64,000 nt of DNA, from positions 161,172 to 225,171 of the forward strand of contig JAALLF010000007.1 of NCBI GenBank assembly GCA_011087645.1. The letters are read 5' to 3'. This DNA comes from Alphaproteobacteria bacterium (GTDB lineage Bacteria; Pseudomonadota; Alphaproteobacteria; UBA6615). The notes below the pieces were generated by a model, which had not been told where the DNA came from, did no database searches, and saw only the letters and a list, made by a program, of their open reading frames with translations. Shown one piece after another: positions 35,042-43,683 of the stretch; within the stretch, counting starts at the first letter, position 1, and each line of letters begins with the position of its first letter. A program made the translations under genes and the position numbers.

Positions 35042-37087
35042 ATGAAAATTTCAACCCCTTCGATTTTGACCGGCGCTAATATTTATGGTCCCAAATCGGT
35101 GCTGGTATACCGCGTCGACGTCAATCCTAACGCGGGCGAACCTGGGACCGGCGTCGATCCGGCGTTTTTCACCGCATTGTTTGAACGCCTTCCAGCGTTA
35201 CAAAAAAACATCGGCGAATTACCCGGCAATTGGATCGAAGATCGCGCTTCGCTGGCCCATCTTTTCATGCTGACCGCTGTGGAGTTCCAAAATACCCTGG
35301 GCTGCGAGATTGAGCCGGGTGAGGTTCGACAAACCTCGTCGGCCGGCGTTTATGACGTCATTTACGGGTATGAGAATTCCGCATCGGGCTCGGCTGCGGG
35401 CTATCTCGCCGAAGCATTGATCCAGCATTTATTGCCCAAGGGTGAATCGGCAACCAAGGATGCCCGCCGCGATTTTGATTTCGCCGCCACGTTAACGCGA
35501 TTCACCGACAGCCATCGACGTCAGGTGATGGGCGTCGAGTACAGATATTTGGCCAAGGCCGCGCGCGCGCGCGATATTCCGGTGGAGTTTCTCGGCAACG
35601 ACCTGTGCCTTTATGGCCAAGGCCGCTACCAGATGCGGCGGCTGAAACATTTCAGCGATCACACCAGCCATATCGCCTTTGCCCTCTCCAGCAACAAGGC
35701 AACGACAGCTCGAATGCTGTCGGAAATCGGCCTGCCGGTGCCCGAACAGCAGGTCGTCGGCTCTGGAAAGGACGCTGTAACGGCCGCCGAGGCGATCGGC
35801 TACCCGGTGGTGGTCAAACCCCTCGATTCCGATTTCGGTCTCGGGGTAACCGTGGGTTTGACAGATTCCAAGGGCGTACAGGCTGCTTTTAAAAGAGCAC
35901 GCCAATACCGGCGAGGCGTCATCGTGGAGAGTTTTATCGCCGGCGACGACCATCGTCTGTTGATCGTGAACGGCAAGATGGTGGCCGCCACCGTAAGAGT
36001 GCCAGCCCACGTCACAGGCGATGGTAAACATACCATCGACGAATTGGTCGAAGAAATGAACCGCGACCCGCGGCGCGGCGAGAAAGGATTAAAGTGGATA
36101 CCCCAACTTGAATTCGACAACGAAACAACTCGTATGCTGGCCGAGGCCGGCCATAGTCGCGAGACGATTCCCACTGCAGGCGAAATCGTTCACATGCGTA
36201 CCGCCTCCAACATGGCGGCCGGCGGAACCGCGATTGACGTGACGGACGAAGTACATCCCGACAATCGGCGCATGGCGATCTGGGCCGCCGCTGCCCTCAG
36301 TATCGACGTGGCAGGCGTTGATTTTATTACCCCCGATATCAGCAAGTCTTACAAGGAACTCGACGGTGCTATCTGCGAGGTCAACACCACACCGGGCTTG
36401 AGCCCCCATGTCGTCGCTGAGAACATCCAAAGAGATGTTGCGAGCCCGATTATCGAGGCCATGTACCCGCCGGGGGCCCCTAGCCGGATACCGACAGCCG
36501 TCGTCGTCAGCAACACGGGAAGGACCGCGACGGCGCGCATCCTCGCCCATATCCTTACCCAGGCGGGACATGTGGTCGGATTATCGACGCGAACCGGCGT
36601 TCTCATCGATGGCGCACAAATAGGCGAGGACATCGCCGACCCGCTCGCCCGCCAGCGCATGATCTTTCGCAATCCGACCGCCGATGCGGCGGTGTTCGAA
36701 ATATCGCTCGAGGAAATATGGCAAGGCGGCCTGGGCATCGAAGACTGCGATGTCGCAGCCGTACTTGATGTATCAGACCATATATCAGGCGAGTTGGTTA
36801 CGGCTGCCGGCGTTGCCGTCCAAGCGTCGCGCCATGCCACGGTGTTAAATGCCGACGACCAGCGCTGCGCCGAACTGGCGGATCGCGCCGGCCCCGGCCA
36901 AATCATCTTGGTGGGCGCACATGCAAACCCGGTCGCGGAAATTAATTTCGAGGCAATGTTGGACGACGACTTATCGGGCGAAATTCGGCTAAGCGCACTT
37001 TTTGCCGCCTCAATGGCTCATTATCTGGGCCGCCCGGCGGATGAAATCTCCGACGGCCTGCGCTCTTTCGACTTTCGGGCTCTTTAA
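35042..37087 (+). CDS. cyanophycin synthetase-like ATP-grasp protein, degenerate Mur domain
   Basis: 681 residues versus about 870 for CphA. Residues 1-160 match the CphA N-terminal domain and ~161-485 the ATP-grasp domain, with SNKATTARMLSEIGLPVPEQ, GYPVVVKPLDSDFGLGVTVG, DHRLLIVNGKMVAATVR and EVNTTPGLSPH. The third, Mur-ligase-like domain begins at 488. Its P-loop reads S490-N-T-G-R494-T-A-T where CphA has G-T-N-G-K-T-T-T, and only about 190 of some 390 residues remain. The second ligase site is therefore probably dead. The enzyme may add one residue to a peptide or form another isopeptide rather than make cyanophycin (inference). No cyanophycinase gene is seen nearby. An IPNS-like oxygenase follows 170 bases downstream. 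Confidence 0.85.
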   Translation: MKISTPSILTGANIYGPKSVLVYRVDVNPNAGEPGTGVDPAFFTALFERLPALQKNIGELPGNWIEDRASLAHLFMLTAVEFQNTLGCEIEPGEVRQTSSAGVYDVIYGYENSASGSAAGYLAEALIQHLLPKGESATKDARRDFDFAATLTRFTDSHRRQVMGVEYRYLAKAARARDIPVEFLGNDLCLYGQGRYQMRRLKHFSDHTSHIAFALSSNKATTARMLSEIGLPVPEQQVVGSGKDAVTAAEAIGYPVVVKPLDSDFGLGVTVGLTDSKGVQAAFKRARQYRRGVIVESFIAGDDHRLLIVNGKMVAATVRVPAHVTGDGKHTIDELVEEMNRDPRRGEKGLKWIPQLEFDNETTRMLAEAGHSRETIPTAGEIVHMRTASNMAAGGTAIDVTDEVHPDNRRMAIWAAAALSIDVAGVDFITPDISKSYKELDGAICEVNTTPGLSPHVVAENIQRDVASPIIEAMYPPGAPSRIPTAVVVSNTGRTATARILAHILTQAGHVVGLSTRTGVLIDGAQIGEDIADPLARQRMIFRNPTADAAVFEISLEEIWQGGLGIEDCDVAAVLDVSDHISGELVTAAGVAVQASRHATVLNADDQRCAELADRAGPGQIILVGAHANPVAEINFEAMLDDDLSGEIRLSALFAASMAHYLGRPADEISDGLRSFDFRAL

Positions 37088-37257
37088 CGCCACCCCTCAA
37101 TGTCCTACAAATGACCGCATTCAAGGATCCGATGGCTTGAAAGAACCGCGTCTGTTTGCCACATTCCGGTAAATCGAAGAGGTTTATAATGGTTGGGCAG
37201 AGGACCGGCACAACCGCCTGCCTGACCTAAAAAAGTGAATTGTTTTAAGAGGATAGC

Positions 37258-38298
37258 ATGGGTGTTGAACCGACCCTAAAGATTTTCGATTACCGCGTGG
37301 TCGACAAGGCCGACGAGTACGAAGATATCCCGATCCTCGACGCCGGGCCCTATCTGGCCGGTGAGCCAGGTGCGGCGCAGGCGTTGGCTGAGAACATCCG
37401 CTTCATTCAGGAAACCATCGGTTTTTACGTGATCGTCAATCACGGCGTACCGCGCGAGCTGATGGATAACGCCTATTCCGCGCTGAAGCGTTTCTTCGCG
37501 CGGCCGTCGGAAGAAAAGCTCAAACTCAAATTCGGCGAGAAGTCGGTGGGATATGTGGCCGCCAAATCGACGGTCTATGTCACGTCAAAGATCAACGAGA
37601 ACACCAAACAAGACCTAAACGAGACTTTGGTGTTGGCGCTCGAACGCTCCTCCGACCATCCCTATCTGGAGCAGGGTTTGCGCTTTGTCGGCCCCAACCC
37701 CTGGCCGGAGAATTTGCCGGGCTTCCGCGAACCCATCGTCGAGTTTCAACAGGCAATCGCCGCGCTGGGCCGCAAGATGGTGCCGCTCTATGCGCTGGCG
37801 CTGGAAAAGCCGGCCGACTTTTTCGATAAGTATTTTGAAGAGCCGATCATGTGGACGCGCAACTCCCACTATCCGGCGGTCGAACCGGAAGAGAACCAGT
37901 TCGGTATCTCGCCCCACAGCGACCACAGCTTTTTGACGCTTTTGCCCCTGTCCGATGTACCCGGCCTGCAGGTTTTGACGCGCACCGGCAAATGGCTGCC
38001 GGCCGACCCGGTCGCTAACGGCATCATCGTCAACACCGGTGAGTTCCTGAACCGCTGGACCAATGACCGATTCATCGCCTCGCCCCATCGCGTGGTGCCG
38101 CCCGACCACGACCGCTACTCGATGGCGACATTTTTCAATCCCGCGCCCGATACCGTTGCCGACACACTGGACACCTGCACCAGCGCCGACAACCCGCCAA
38201 AGTACGATCCGGTCACCATGATGGATTATGTGTGCTGGTATATCGACCGCAACTATTCGACCGAATTCGGCGGCCAGCAAGAAGGCATCACCGCCTAG
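37258..38298 (+). CDS. isopenicillin N synthase-like 2OG-Fe(II) oxygenase, second copy
   Basis: 346 residues, the same family as the gene at 849. The facial triad is H220-S-D222 and H277, with R286-Y-S288; DIOX_N region QETIGFYVIVNHGVPRELMD. AAGAGGA precedes the ATG. It shares long stretches with the first copy (for example NDRF-x-A-x-PHRVVPP, then a conserved C-terminal T-C-T-x-x-D-N-P-P-K-Y). Cytosolic iron oxygenase, substrate unknown. It is followed by an amidohydrolase gene 89 bases on. Together with the ATP-grasp gene upstream it could modify a small peptide, but that is speculation. Confidence 0.88.
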   Translation: MGVEPTLKIFDYRVVDKADEYEDIPILDAGPYLAGEPGAAQALAENIRFIQETIGFYVIVNHGVPRELMDNAYSALKRFFARPSEEKLKLKFGEKSVGYVAAKSTVYVTSKINENTKQDLNETLVLALERSSDHPYLEQGLRFVGPNPWPENLPGFREPIVEFQQAIAALGRKMVPLYALALEKPADFFDKYFEEPIMWTRNSHYPAVEPEENQFGISPHSDHSFLTLLPLSDVPGLQVLTRTGKWLPADPVANGIIVNTGEFLNRWTNDRFIASPHRVVPPDHDRYSMATFFNPAPDTVADTLDTCTSADNPPKYDPVTMMDYVCWYIDRNYSTEFGGQQEGITA

Positions 38299-38387
38299 GG
38301 CCAACGCCTGCGATAAAATTTTGGCTAAAACGCGCCCGCCCGAACCCGCTGTTCGGGCGCCGGCGTATACTAAATCGAGGCATACTT

Positions 38388-39761
38388 ATGTCGATAGTAC
38401 TTCTCAAGGGTGGATCTGTTGTCACAATGGATCCGGCAATCCCCAATATGCCGCGCGGCGACATCTTGATCGAGGACGACAAGATCGCCGCGGTCGGCGC
38501 GGATATCAACGCCAACGACGAAACCCAGGTGATCGATGCCAGCGGGATGATCGTCATGCCGGGCTTAGTCAACGCCCATATGCATACCTGGCAAACCGGG
38601 TTGCGCGGCCTTGCCGGCAACTGGACGGTTTTAAATTATTTGCGCGCCATGCACGCCGGGCTGGCGACGTTCTTCCGACCCGACGACATTCAAATCGCCA
38701 ATTTGGTCGGCGCCCTCAATCAGATTGATTGCGGCGTGACGACGCTGGTGGACTGGCACCACAACAACCCCACAGCCGACCATTCCGACGCCGCGATCGC
38801 CGGCTTGGATGAGTCGGGCATACGAGCCCTGTTTCTGCACGGGTCCGCCAAACCCGACCCCAAACCCGGCCAGAAACCGTTCAGCGAAATACCCATGCCG
38901 CGGGCTGAGGTGGAGCGGCTGCGCCGCGGCCGGTTTTCCAGCGACGACGGGTTGATGTCGATGGGGCTCGCGGTCCTCGGCCCGCAAATGTCGGTCAATG
39001 AAGTGGTGCTCGAGGATTTTCGTTTGGCGCGGGAGTTCGACCTGATCGCCAGTCTGCATCATTCCGGCGCCAAGATGACAGCGCCCCAAGGTTACGAGAA
39101 CGCCGCGCAAGAAGAGTTGCTATCCGACAAGATCAACATCGTCCATGGCAACGCGCTCAGCGACGACCATCTCCAACTCCTCGTCGATCATGGCGCGACC
39201 TTCGCCGTCACCGCCGAAGTCGAGATGCAGATCGCCTATGGCGACCCGTTGACCGGCAGGCTGCGCGTGCTGGGCGTGCCCATGGCTATCGGATCCGACA
39301 TAGAGTGTGCGTACGCGCCCGACATGTTCGCCATTATGCGCACAACGCTTCAGGCCGAGCGTCACCTGCACAGCGTGCGGCACATCGCACAAACCGGCGA
39401 GATGCCCCACCCGATTCCACTCACGACCGGCGAGGCGCTGCGGTGGGCAACGATGGATGGCGCCAAGATGGCCCATCTCGATCACAAGATAGGCTCCCTG
39501 ACCCCGGGCAAGCAGGCGGATGTTACCCTGCTGCGCCAGGCCGACCTCAATCTTGCCGGCGTCGCCGACCCGATCAATGGTATCGTGATGCACGCCAATC
39601 CCGGCAACGTCGATACGGTCATCATCGCCGGCGAAATTAAGAAGCGGAACGGGCAACTTAAATTCGACGGCATCGACGCAAAGATCGCCGCGCTGGGCGA
39701 GTCCTCGGCGCGCATCTTGGAGGAATTCAAGGCCACGGCGCCGACCGCCGAATTTCTGTAG
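38388..39761 (+). CDS. amidohydrolase, deaminase/chlorohydrolase type
   Basis: 457 residues from ATG 38388 (CGAGG upstream); an earlier in-frame start would overlap the oxygenase and has a non-conserved tail. Metal site H64-M-H66 in PGLVNAHMHTWQTGLRG; further ligands lie in LHHSG and INIVHGNALSDD, and the catalytic Asp in IGSDIECAY. The C-terminus has the family cap KIGSLTPGKQADVTLL. It is related to cytosine/guanine deaminase, MTA/SAH deaminase and atrazine chlorohydrolase; likely reaction is deamination of a heterocycle. Substrate not predictable. Confidence 0.87.
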   Translation: MSIVLLKGGSVVTMDPAIPNMPRGDILIEDDKIAAVGADINANDETQVIDASGMIVMPGLVNAHMHTWQTGLRGLAGNWTVLNYLRAMHAGLATFFRPDDIQIANLVGALNQIDCGVTTLVDWHHNNPTADHSDAAIAGLDESGIRALFLHGSAKPDPKPGQKPFSEIPMPRAEVERLRRGRFSSDDGLMSMGLAVLGPQMSVNEVVLEDFRLAREFDLIASLHHSGAKMTAPQGYENAAQEELLSDKINIVHGNALSDDHLQLLVDHGATFAVTAEVEMQIAYGDPLTGRLRVLGVPMAIGSDIECAYAPDMFAIMRTTLQAERHLHSVRHIAQTGEMPHPIPLTTGEALRWATMDGAKMAHLDHKIGSLTPGKQADVTLLRQADLNLAGVADPINGIVMHANPGNVDTVIIAGEIKKRNGQLKFDGIDAKIAALGESSARILEEFKATAPTAEFL

Positions 39762-39780
39762 AAGGCCTACAGGCAATAAA

Positions 39781-39903
39781 TCCTCTCCCGGCGGGAGAGG
39801 GTGGCGAGCAATTACGAGCCGGGTGAGGGGTTAGGGACGGTGCCGGGTTTCCTGGATATAGCGTAACCCCTCACTCCAACCCCTCTCCCTCAAGGAGAGG
39901 GGC
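39781..39903. repeat. palindromic intergenic repeat
   Basis: Hairpin CCTCTCCCGGCGGGAGAGG (39782-39800), then GGGTGAGGGGTTAGGG, and an inverted counterpart CCCCTCACTCC...CCCCTCTCCCTCAAGGAGAGGGG. Same family as 30202-30350. It lies between the convergent amidohydrolase and GlcG-like genes and nearly fills the gap. Confidence 0.72.
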
Positions 39904-39927
39904 TCAACTCGCGATCCTTGCGAACGG

Positions 39928-40350
39928 TCACCCGGTGTCGGCGACCAGCCCGACCGCTTCGATACCGGCAACCGCACAGGCCTCATCGCGATCGGACACA
40001 TCGCCAGTGACCCCCACCGCGCCGAGAATTTCGCCCGCGCTATCGCGCACGATCACGCCACCGGGCGCGTTCAGCACCTTGCCGTCGGAATAGGTGTTCA
40101 GGGTATTGATGAACCGGTCGGGCCGTTCGACCAGAGCGCGCGATCCCATGCCCATGCCCAACGCACCCCACGCCTTGGCTTGGGCGATCGCCGGCCGCAG
40201 AAAGCTGGTGCCGTCTTCGCGCGCGAATGTCAGCAAATGGCCGCCGGGATCGAGCACGGCGATACCCAAGGGCAGGCAATCGGTCGTCCGGCCATGGACA
40301 AACCCCACTTCCATAATCTTCATCGCCTGATCGAGCGTCAGTCCCGCCAT
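39928..40350 (-). CDS. GlcG/HbpS family protein
   Basis: 140 residues of the heme-binding/GlcG fold: LTLDQAMKIMEVGF at the N-terminus, PLGIAVLDPGGHLLTFAREDG, then PGGVIVRDSAGEILGAVGVTG and the closing DEACAVAGIEA. Family members bind heme or cobalamin-like ligands or accompany diol and glycolate metabolism. No signal peptide here, so cytosolic. It lies downstream of the PPOX-like gene on the same strand with a 68-base gap. Confidence 0.85.
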   Translation of the reverse strand: MAGLTLDQAMKIMEVGFVHGRTTDCLPLGIAVLDPGGHLLTFAREDGTSFLRPAIAQAKAWGALGMGMGSRALVERPDRFINTLNTYSDGKVLNAPGGVIVRDSAGEILGAVGVTGDVSDRDEACAVAGIEAVGLVADTG

Positions 40351-40418
40351 TGCGTCTCCCCCAAAATGCCAGTTGGATTGGCTCCAACAATCGTTATTCG
40401 TCGACGTAAACGCTGCGG

Positions 40419-41051
40419 TTAGTACAACGTGGTGACGTATTCCTCGGCGAGTCGCTCATCGACCTGCTTGCCGTCCACGCCGTACCAATCCTCATTAACC
40501 TGGCCCAAGGTTGGAAAGTCCTTGCGATCGATCTGGACCTCCGGGTTCCATAGATCGGCGCGGATGATCGCCTTGCCGCAATGCATATAGACATCGCGGA
40601 TTTCGACCACCAGCACGGCCCGCGGCAGTTTACCCTTAGCCTCCAAGGTCGCCAGTAGCTCGGGCTCGGTGCTCAATCGGGCGCGGCCATTGATGCGCAA
40701 AATCTCGTTCATGCCCGGCACCATGAACAGCAGGCCGACCTCGGGGTTTTCCATGAGGTTGTGGAAGGAGTCCGTCCGCCGGTTACCCGGCCGGTCGGGG
40801 ATGGCGATGGTGGTATCGTCGAGCACCCGCACGAAGCCCGGCGCGTCGCCGCGCGGGCTGGCGTCGGCGGGGCCATCGTCGGCCGCCGAGGTGGAGAGCA
40901 CCAGGAACGGCGACAGAGATATAAAATGCTTGCTGTGCTTATTGAGCTTCGGCAGCTCCTTGCGGCTCAGATGGCCTTTGGGCTGGCCATAATGGTCTTC
41001 GAGCTGTTCACGCGTGGCAATATCGCCGGATGTGTTGAGTGTGTCGGGCAT
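40419..41051 (-). CDS. pyridoxamine 5'-phosphate oxidase family flavoprotein
   Basis: 210 residues from the ATG at 41051, which has AAAGGA upstream; an in-frame start at 41120 is less likely. The split-barrel FMN-binding core contains HSKHFISLSPFLVLSTSAAD, ASPRGDAPGFVRVLDD, IPDRPGNRRTDSFHNLMENP and VGLLFMVPG. C-terminal IRADLWNPE follows the MSMEG_1061-like subgroup. It probably reduces a small molecule with FMN or F420; the true PdxH motifs are not evident. Cytosolic. Confidence 0.85.
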   Translation of the reverse strand: MPDTLNTSGDIATREQLEDHYGQPKGHLSRKELPKLNKHSKHFISLSPFLVLSTSAADDGPADASPRGDAPGFVRVLDDTTIAIPDRPGNRRTDSFHNLMENPEVGLLFMVPGMNEILRINGRARLSTEPELLATLEAKGKLPRAVLVVEIRDVYMHCGKAIIRADLWNPEVQIDRKDFPTLGQVNEDWYGVDGKQVDERLAEEYVTTLY

Positions 41052-41132
41052 GGCGCGGTCCTTTCGCAGTCCGATTATCGACGCGCCGTGATTGTGACCG
41101 CGCGGCCGGCGAAATACCATATGCGTTAGAAA

Positions 41133-41504
41133 TTAGTCTTCTTCAGACTCCCGCTCCTCCTCACCGTCGAGGTCTCCCAACCGGTCACGGGCGGGCACAG
41201 TCACGCCTGCCTCGTTCGCTTTAGCGCGCTTTTTCTCCGCCGCGTTATTCACATGTATTCGCGCCGCCACGCCGCCGCGCCACGACAATAAGGCCAACAA
41301 AATACCGATAGGGATAATGAGAAAAATATTCTCGCGCGATACGAATCGCCCTTCGATCGGCACAAAGGAACTGCCGCTTTGATGCACCAGAACCGCATCG
41401 ATAACAAACAGAACGCATAACGCGACACCACCGAAACCGGCCCAGTACAGACCCTCTCCCAGGCGGGTTTTGGTCTCGCCATTGTCTGTTTTCCGAGCGG
41501 CCAT
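41133..41504 (-). CDS. small two-helix membrane protein of the RTX-YfiR-kinase operon
   Basis: 123 residues. Two hydrophobic helices, about 19-40 (LYWAGFGGVALCVLFVIDAVL) split by a short polar loop, and 60-75 (IFLIIPIGILLALLSW). A basic segment follows, then a strongly acidic C-terminal tail (DLDGEEERESEED). The ATG overlaps the kinase stop as TGATG, so translation is coupled. I do not recognise the family. Position suggests an accessory subunit of the kinase (inference). Confidence 0.75.
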   Translation of the reverse strand: MAARKTDNGETKTRLGEGLYWAGFGGVALCVLFVIDAVLVHQSGSSFVPIEGRFVSRENIFLIIPIGILLALLSWRGGVAARIHVNNAAEKKRAKANEAGVTVPARDRLGDLDGEEERESEED

Positions 41505-43048
41505 CAGGCGATTGCCGCCAAGGCCGGCTCTTCTATCACCATGACAGGCGTCTTCGCGACGGCGCCTACCCCAACCGGTCGGACCCGCGTCCGTTCCGCC
41601 GGAAACAGCAACGACGCCTTGGTTCCCTCACCCAATGCGCTGTGCAGCTCCAGCACTCCACCATGCAGCTCAACAAGCGATTTGACCATCGGCAGCCCCA
41701 GCCCAGTGCCGTCCTGGCTACGGCGCATAACATTTTCGGCTTGACCGAACGGGGTCAGACAATGGGCAATATTCTGCGGCGCGATGCCGACACCATTGTC
41801 GATGACGGTCAGGGCGATAGCGCCATCGGGAGCCGCATCGGCGCGCACTGTGATCTGTCCGCCCGACGGGGTGAACTTAATCGCATTGTAGAGCAGGTTC
41901 AGTAAGCCGCGTTTAATCAGCTGGCCATCGGCGAACAGATTCGGCAGGCCGGGCTCGACCTCGGCCCGCAGACTAACGCCGGCTTTGGCGGCCCGTTCGC
42001 GCAGCATCTTGGCGCTCTCGTCAAGCAATAGCTCGGCGTCGACTATACCTTCGTTAAGCTCGACGGCCCCGGCTTCGATCTTAGACATGTCGAGGATGTC
42101 ATTGATCACCCCTAGCAAGTGCTGTCCGCCGCCATGAATATCGCGCATATATTCGCGGTAATTCTCATGACCCAACGGTCCATGGGGTTCGCTCAACATG
42201 AAATCGGAAAAACCCAGAATAGCGTTCAACGGGGTGCGCAGCTCGTGGCTCATTTGGGCGAGGAAATCGCTTTTAAGGTGATTGGCCGACTCCGCTTCTT
42301 TGCGCGCCGTGTTCAGTTCGATCTTATGAGCTTCGGTTTCGGCCAGCATGGCGTTGAAACCATCGACCAAAGCGCCCAATTCATCGCTATTGTGTTTTGG
42401 CGCCCGCAGCGAGTAATCGCGCTGTTGCGCCACGGCGCTCACCGTGTCCAACAGGGCGAAGATCGGTACCGTAACCTGGCGCTGCAACAGCGACGCCAGC
42501 AACCAGGCCAGTCCAATTGCCAGCAGAATGATGATCATGACGGCCGCTACATAAGTCCAAATCGTGGCAACGATCTGGTCGAGGTTGGAATGGATGTGAA
42601 TGACACCGATGACCTGCCCGTCGAGCTCGACCGGTCCATATAGATCGACCGAGCTTTTCGTCCAAAAAAACGCGAAGGACCGTTCATCGTCCGTCGACAA
42701 CTCGGCCAAATAAGCCGAAAGATGGTCCCCGCGGGCATCGACCGCACCGTCGGTTTGGCGGGCGAACAAACTTCCGTCGGGGGTGAAGATGGCCGCGGCT
42801 TCGATGTTGGGCCGGGCGCCCAGCGCCGCTAGAGTTTCGTGCGCCGCCGTCTGATCGTCGAAAACGATCGCAGCGGTGGAATTGCTGGCGCTGATCTGGG
42901 CAATCGCTGTGAGTTCCTGCACCAGGGCGCGCCGGTAATTGTTAATCTCGAGAGCAACAAAGAGCACCGACGCCAACGCCAACACCATGGTCGTCGTCAT
43001 CACGGCTATCGCCGTGACCTTGTGGCGAACGGAGAGATTGCGGATCAT
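41504..43048 (-). CDS. CHASE8-type sensor histidine kinase
   Basis: 514 residues. Membrane helix ~12-33, then a periplasmic CHASE8-like sensor (35-160, with ISASNSTAAIVFDDQTAAHETL and the later YGPVELDGQVIGVIHIHSNL). A second helix lies at ~165-188, then HAMP (~190-245), HisKA with H268 in QMSHELRTPLNAILGF, and HATPase (NLLYNAIKFT, DNGVGIAPQ, GTGLGLPMVK). CHASE8 is the domain that YfiN uses to bind YfiR; here it drives a kinase instead of a diguanylate cyclase. GAGGGGG lies before the ATG, and the start overlaps the yfiR stop by 4 bases. No response regulator is adjacent. Confidence 0.9.
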   Translation of the reverse strand: MIRNLSVRHKVTAIAVMTTTMVLALASVLFVALEINNYRRALVQELTAIAQISASNSTAAIVFDDQTAAHETLAALGARPNIEAAAIFTPDGSLFARQTDGAVDARGDHLSAYLAELSTDDERSFAFFWTKSSVDLYGPVELDGQVIGVIHIHSNLDQIVATIWTYVAAVMIIILLAIGLAWLLASLLQRQVTVPIFALLDTVSAVAQQRDYSLRAPKHNSDELGALVDGFNAMLAETEAHKIELNTARKEAESANHLKSDFLAQMSHELRTPLNAILGFSDFMLSEPHGPLGHENYREYMRDIHGGGQHLLGVINDILDMSKIEAGAVELNEGIVDAELLLDESAKMLRERAAKAGVSLRAEVEPGLPNLFADGQLIKRGLLNLLYNAIKFTPSGGQITVRADAAPDGAIALTVIDNGVGIAPQNIAHCLTPFGQAENVMRRSQDGTGLGLPMVKSLVELHGGVLELHSALGEGTKASLLFPAERTRVRPVGVGAVAKTPVMVIEEPALAAIA

Positions 43049-43671
43049 TTCGACCCCCTCGGCAATTCCGCCCGCTGGGTGCTGACGGTGTCGGCCAACC
43101 GCAACAATTTCGAACTCAGCTTCAGGCCGGCCTTCTTCGCCGCGCCCACGTTGATTTCCAGGCGGCTGCGATCCTCAGCCTCCCTCAGCGCAACAATACC
43201 GCCGGACCCGGTGAACGCATCCATATCGGCAACAGTGAGGATCGGCAGGGTGTCAACCGCGCCCAGGATGCCGGCCAGCCGCCCCTGCTCCGAAGCGCTG
43301 ACAAACAGCATATGGCAGGCAGGCGCATCCTCGATGTGGGCAATGCGGGTCGCGGCGAGCGCTCGGTCGCGGACCGTCTTACCGTGTAAAGATGTCAACG
43401 CCGGGCCGAACGGATCGTCGCCGATGACGCAAATTCGCAAAGGAGCGTCGACATCGCTGAAAGACGCCGCCGGCCATTCGGCGAATTTGGCGAAGTTATA
43501 AAGAATCGCCGCCTTGATCAAATATTCCCGGCTGATGTCGACCGCAGGTGTCTGCGCGGCATCGTCCGCCCGCGCGGCCGGGGCCGCCGACAGAGCCATT
43601 ATGCCCCCGGCAAGGCCGGCAATCGCGAGGTTGCGCAGGGTGGTGGTAAAGTTTGGAGTCCGATTTTTCAT
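43045..43671 (-). CDS. yfiR: YfiR/DUF4154 periplasmic protein
   Basis: 208 residues from the ATG at 43671, with AGGCGG upstream; in-frame ATG 43677 and GTG 43680 are alternatives. Signal peptide ending near AARAD (about residue 36). The family core is clear: AAILYNFAKFAEWP, RICVIGDDPFGPAL, LFVSASEQGRL, LPILTVADMDAF and GGIVALREAEDRSRLEINVG. In Pseudomonas YfiR is a redox-sensitive periplasmic repressor of YfiN; by analogy it should bind the CHASE8 domain of the coupled kinase (inference). It begins about 12 bases after the RTX gene and ends overlapping the kinase gene. Confidence 0.9.
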   Translation of the reverse strand: MKNRTPNFTTTLRNLAIAGLAGGIMALSAAPAARADDAAQTPAVDISREYLIKAAILYNFAKFAEWPAASFSDVDAPLRICVIGDDPFGPALTSLHGKTVRDRALAATRIAHIEDAPACHMLFVSASEQGRLAGILGAVDTLPILTVADMDAFTGSGGIVALREAEDRSRLEINVGAAKKAGLKLSSKLLRLADTVSTQRAELPRGSK

Positions 43672-43683
43672 GATCATCACCGC

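Noticed and set aside
35042..37087. Calling this gene a functional cyanophycin synthetase
   Set aside because: The second ligase domain is halved and its P-loop Lys is replaced by Arg, so the bifunctional CphA reaction is not supported.
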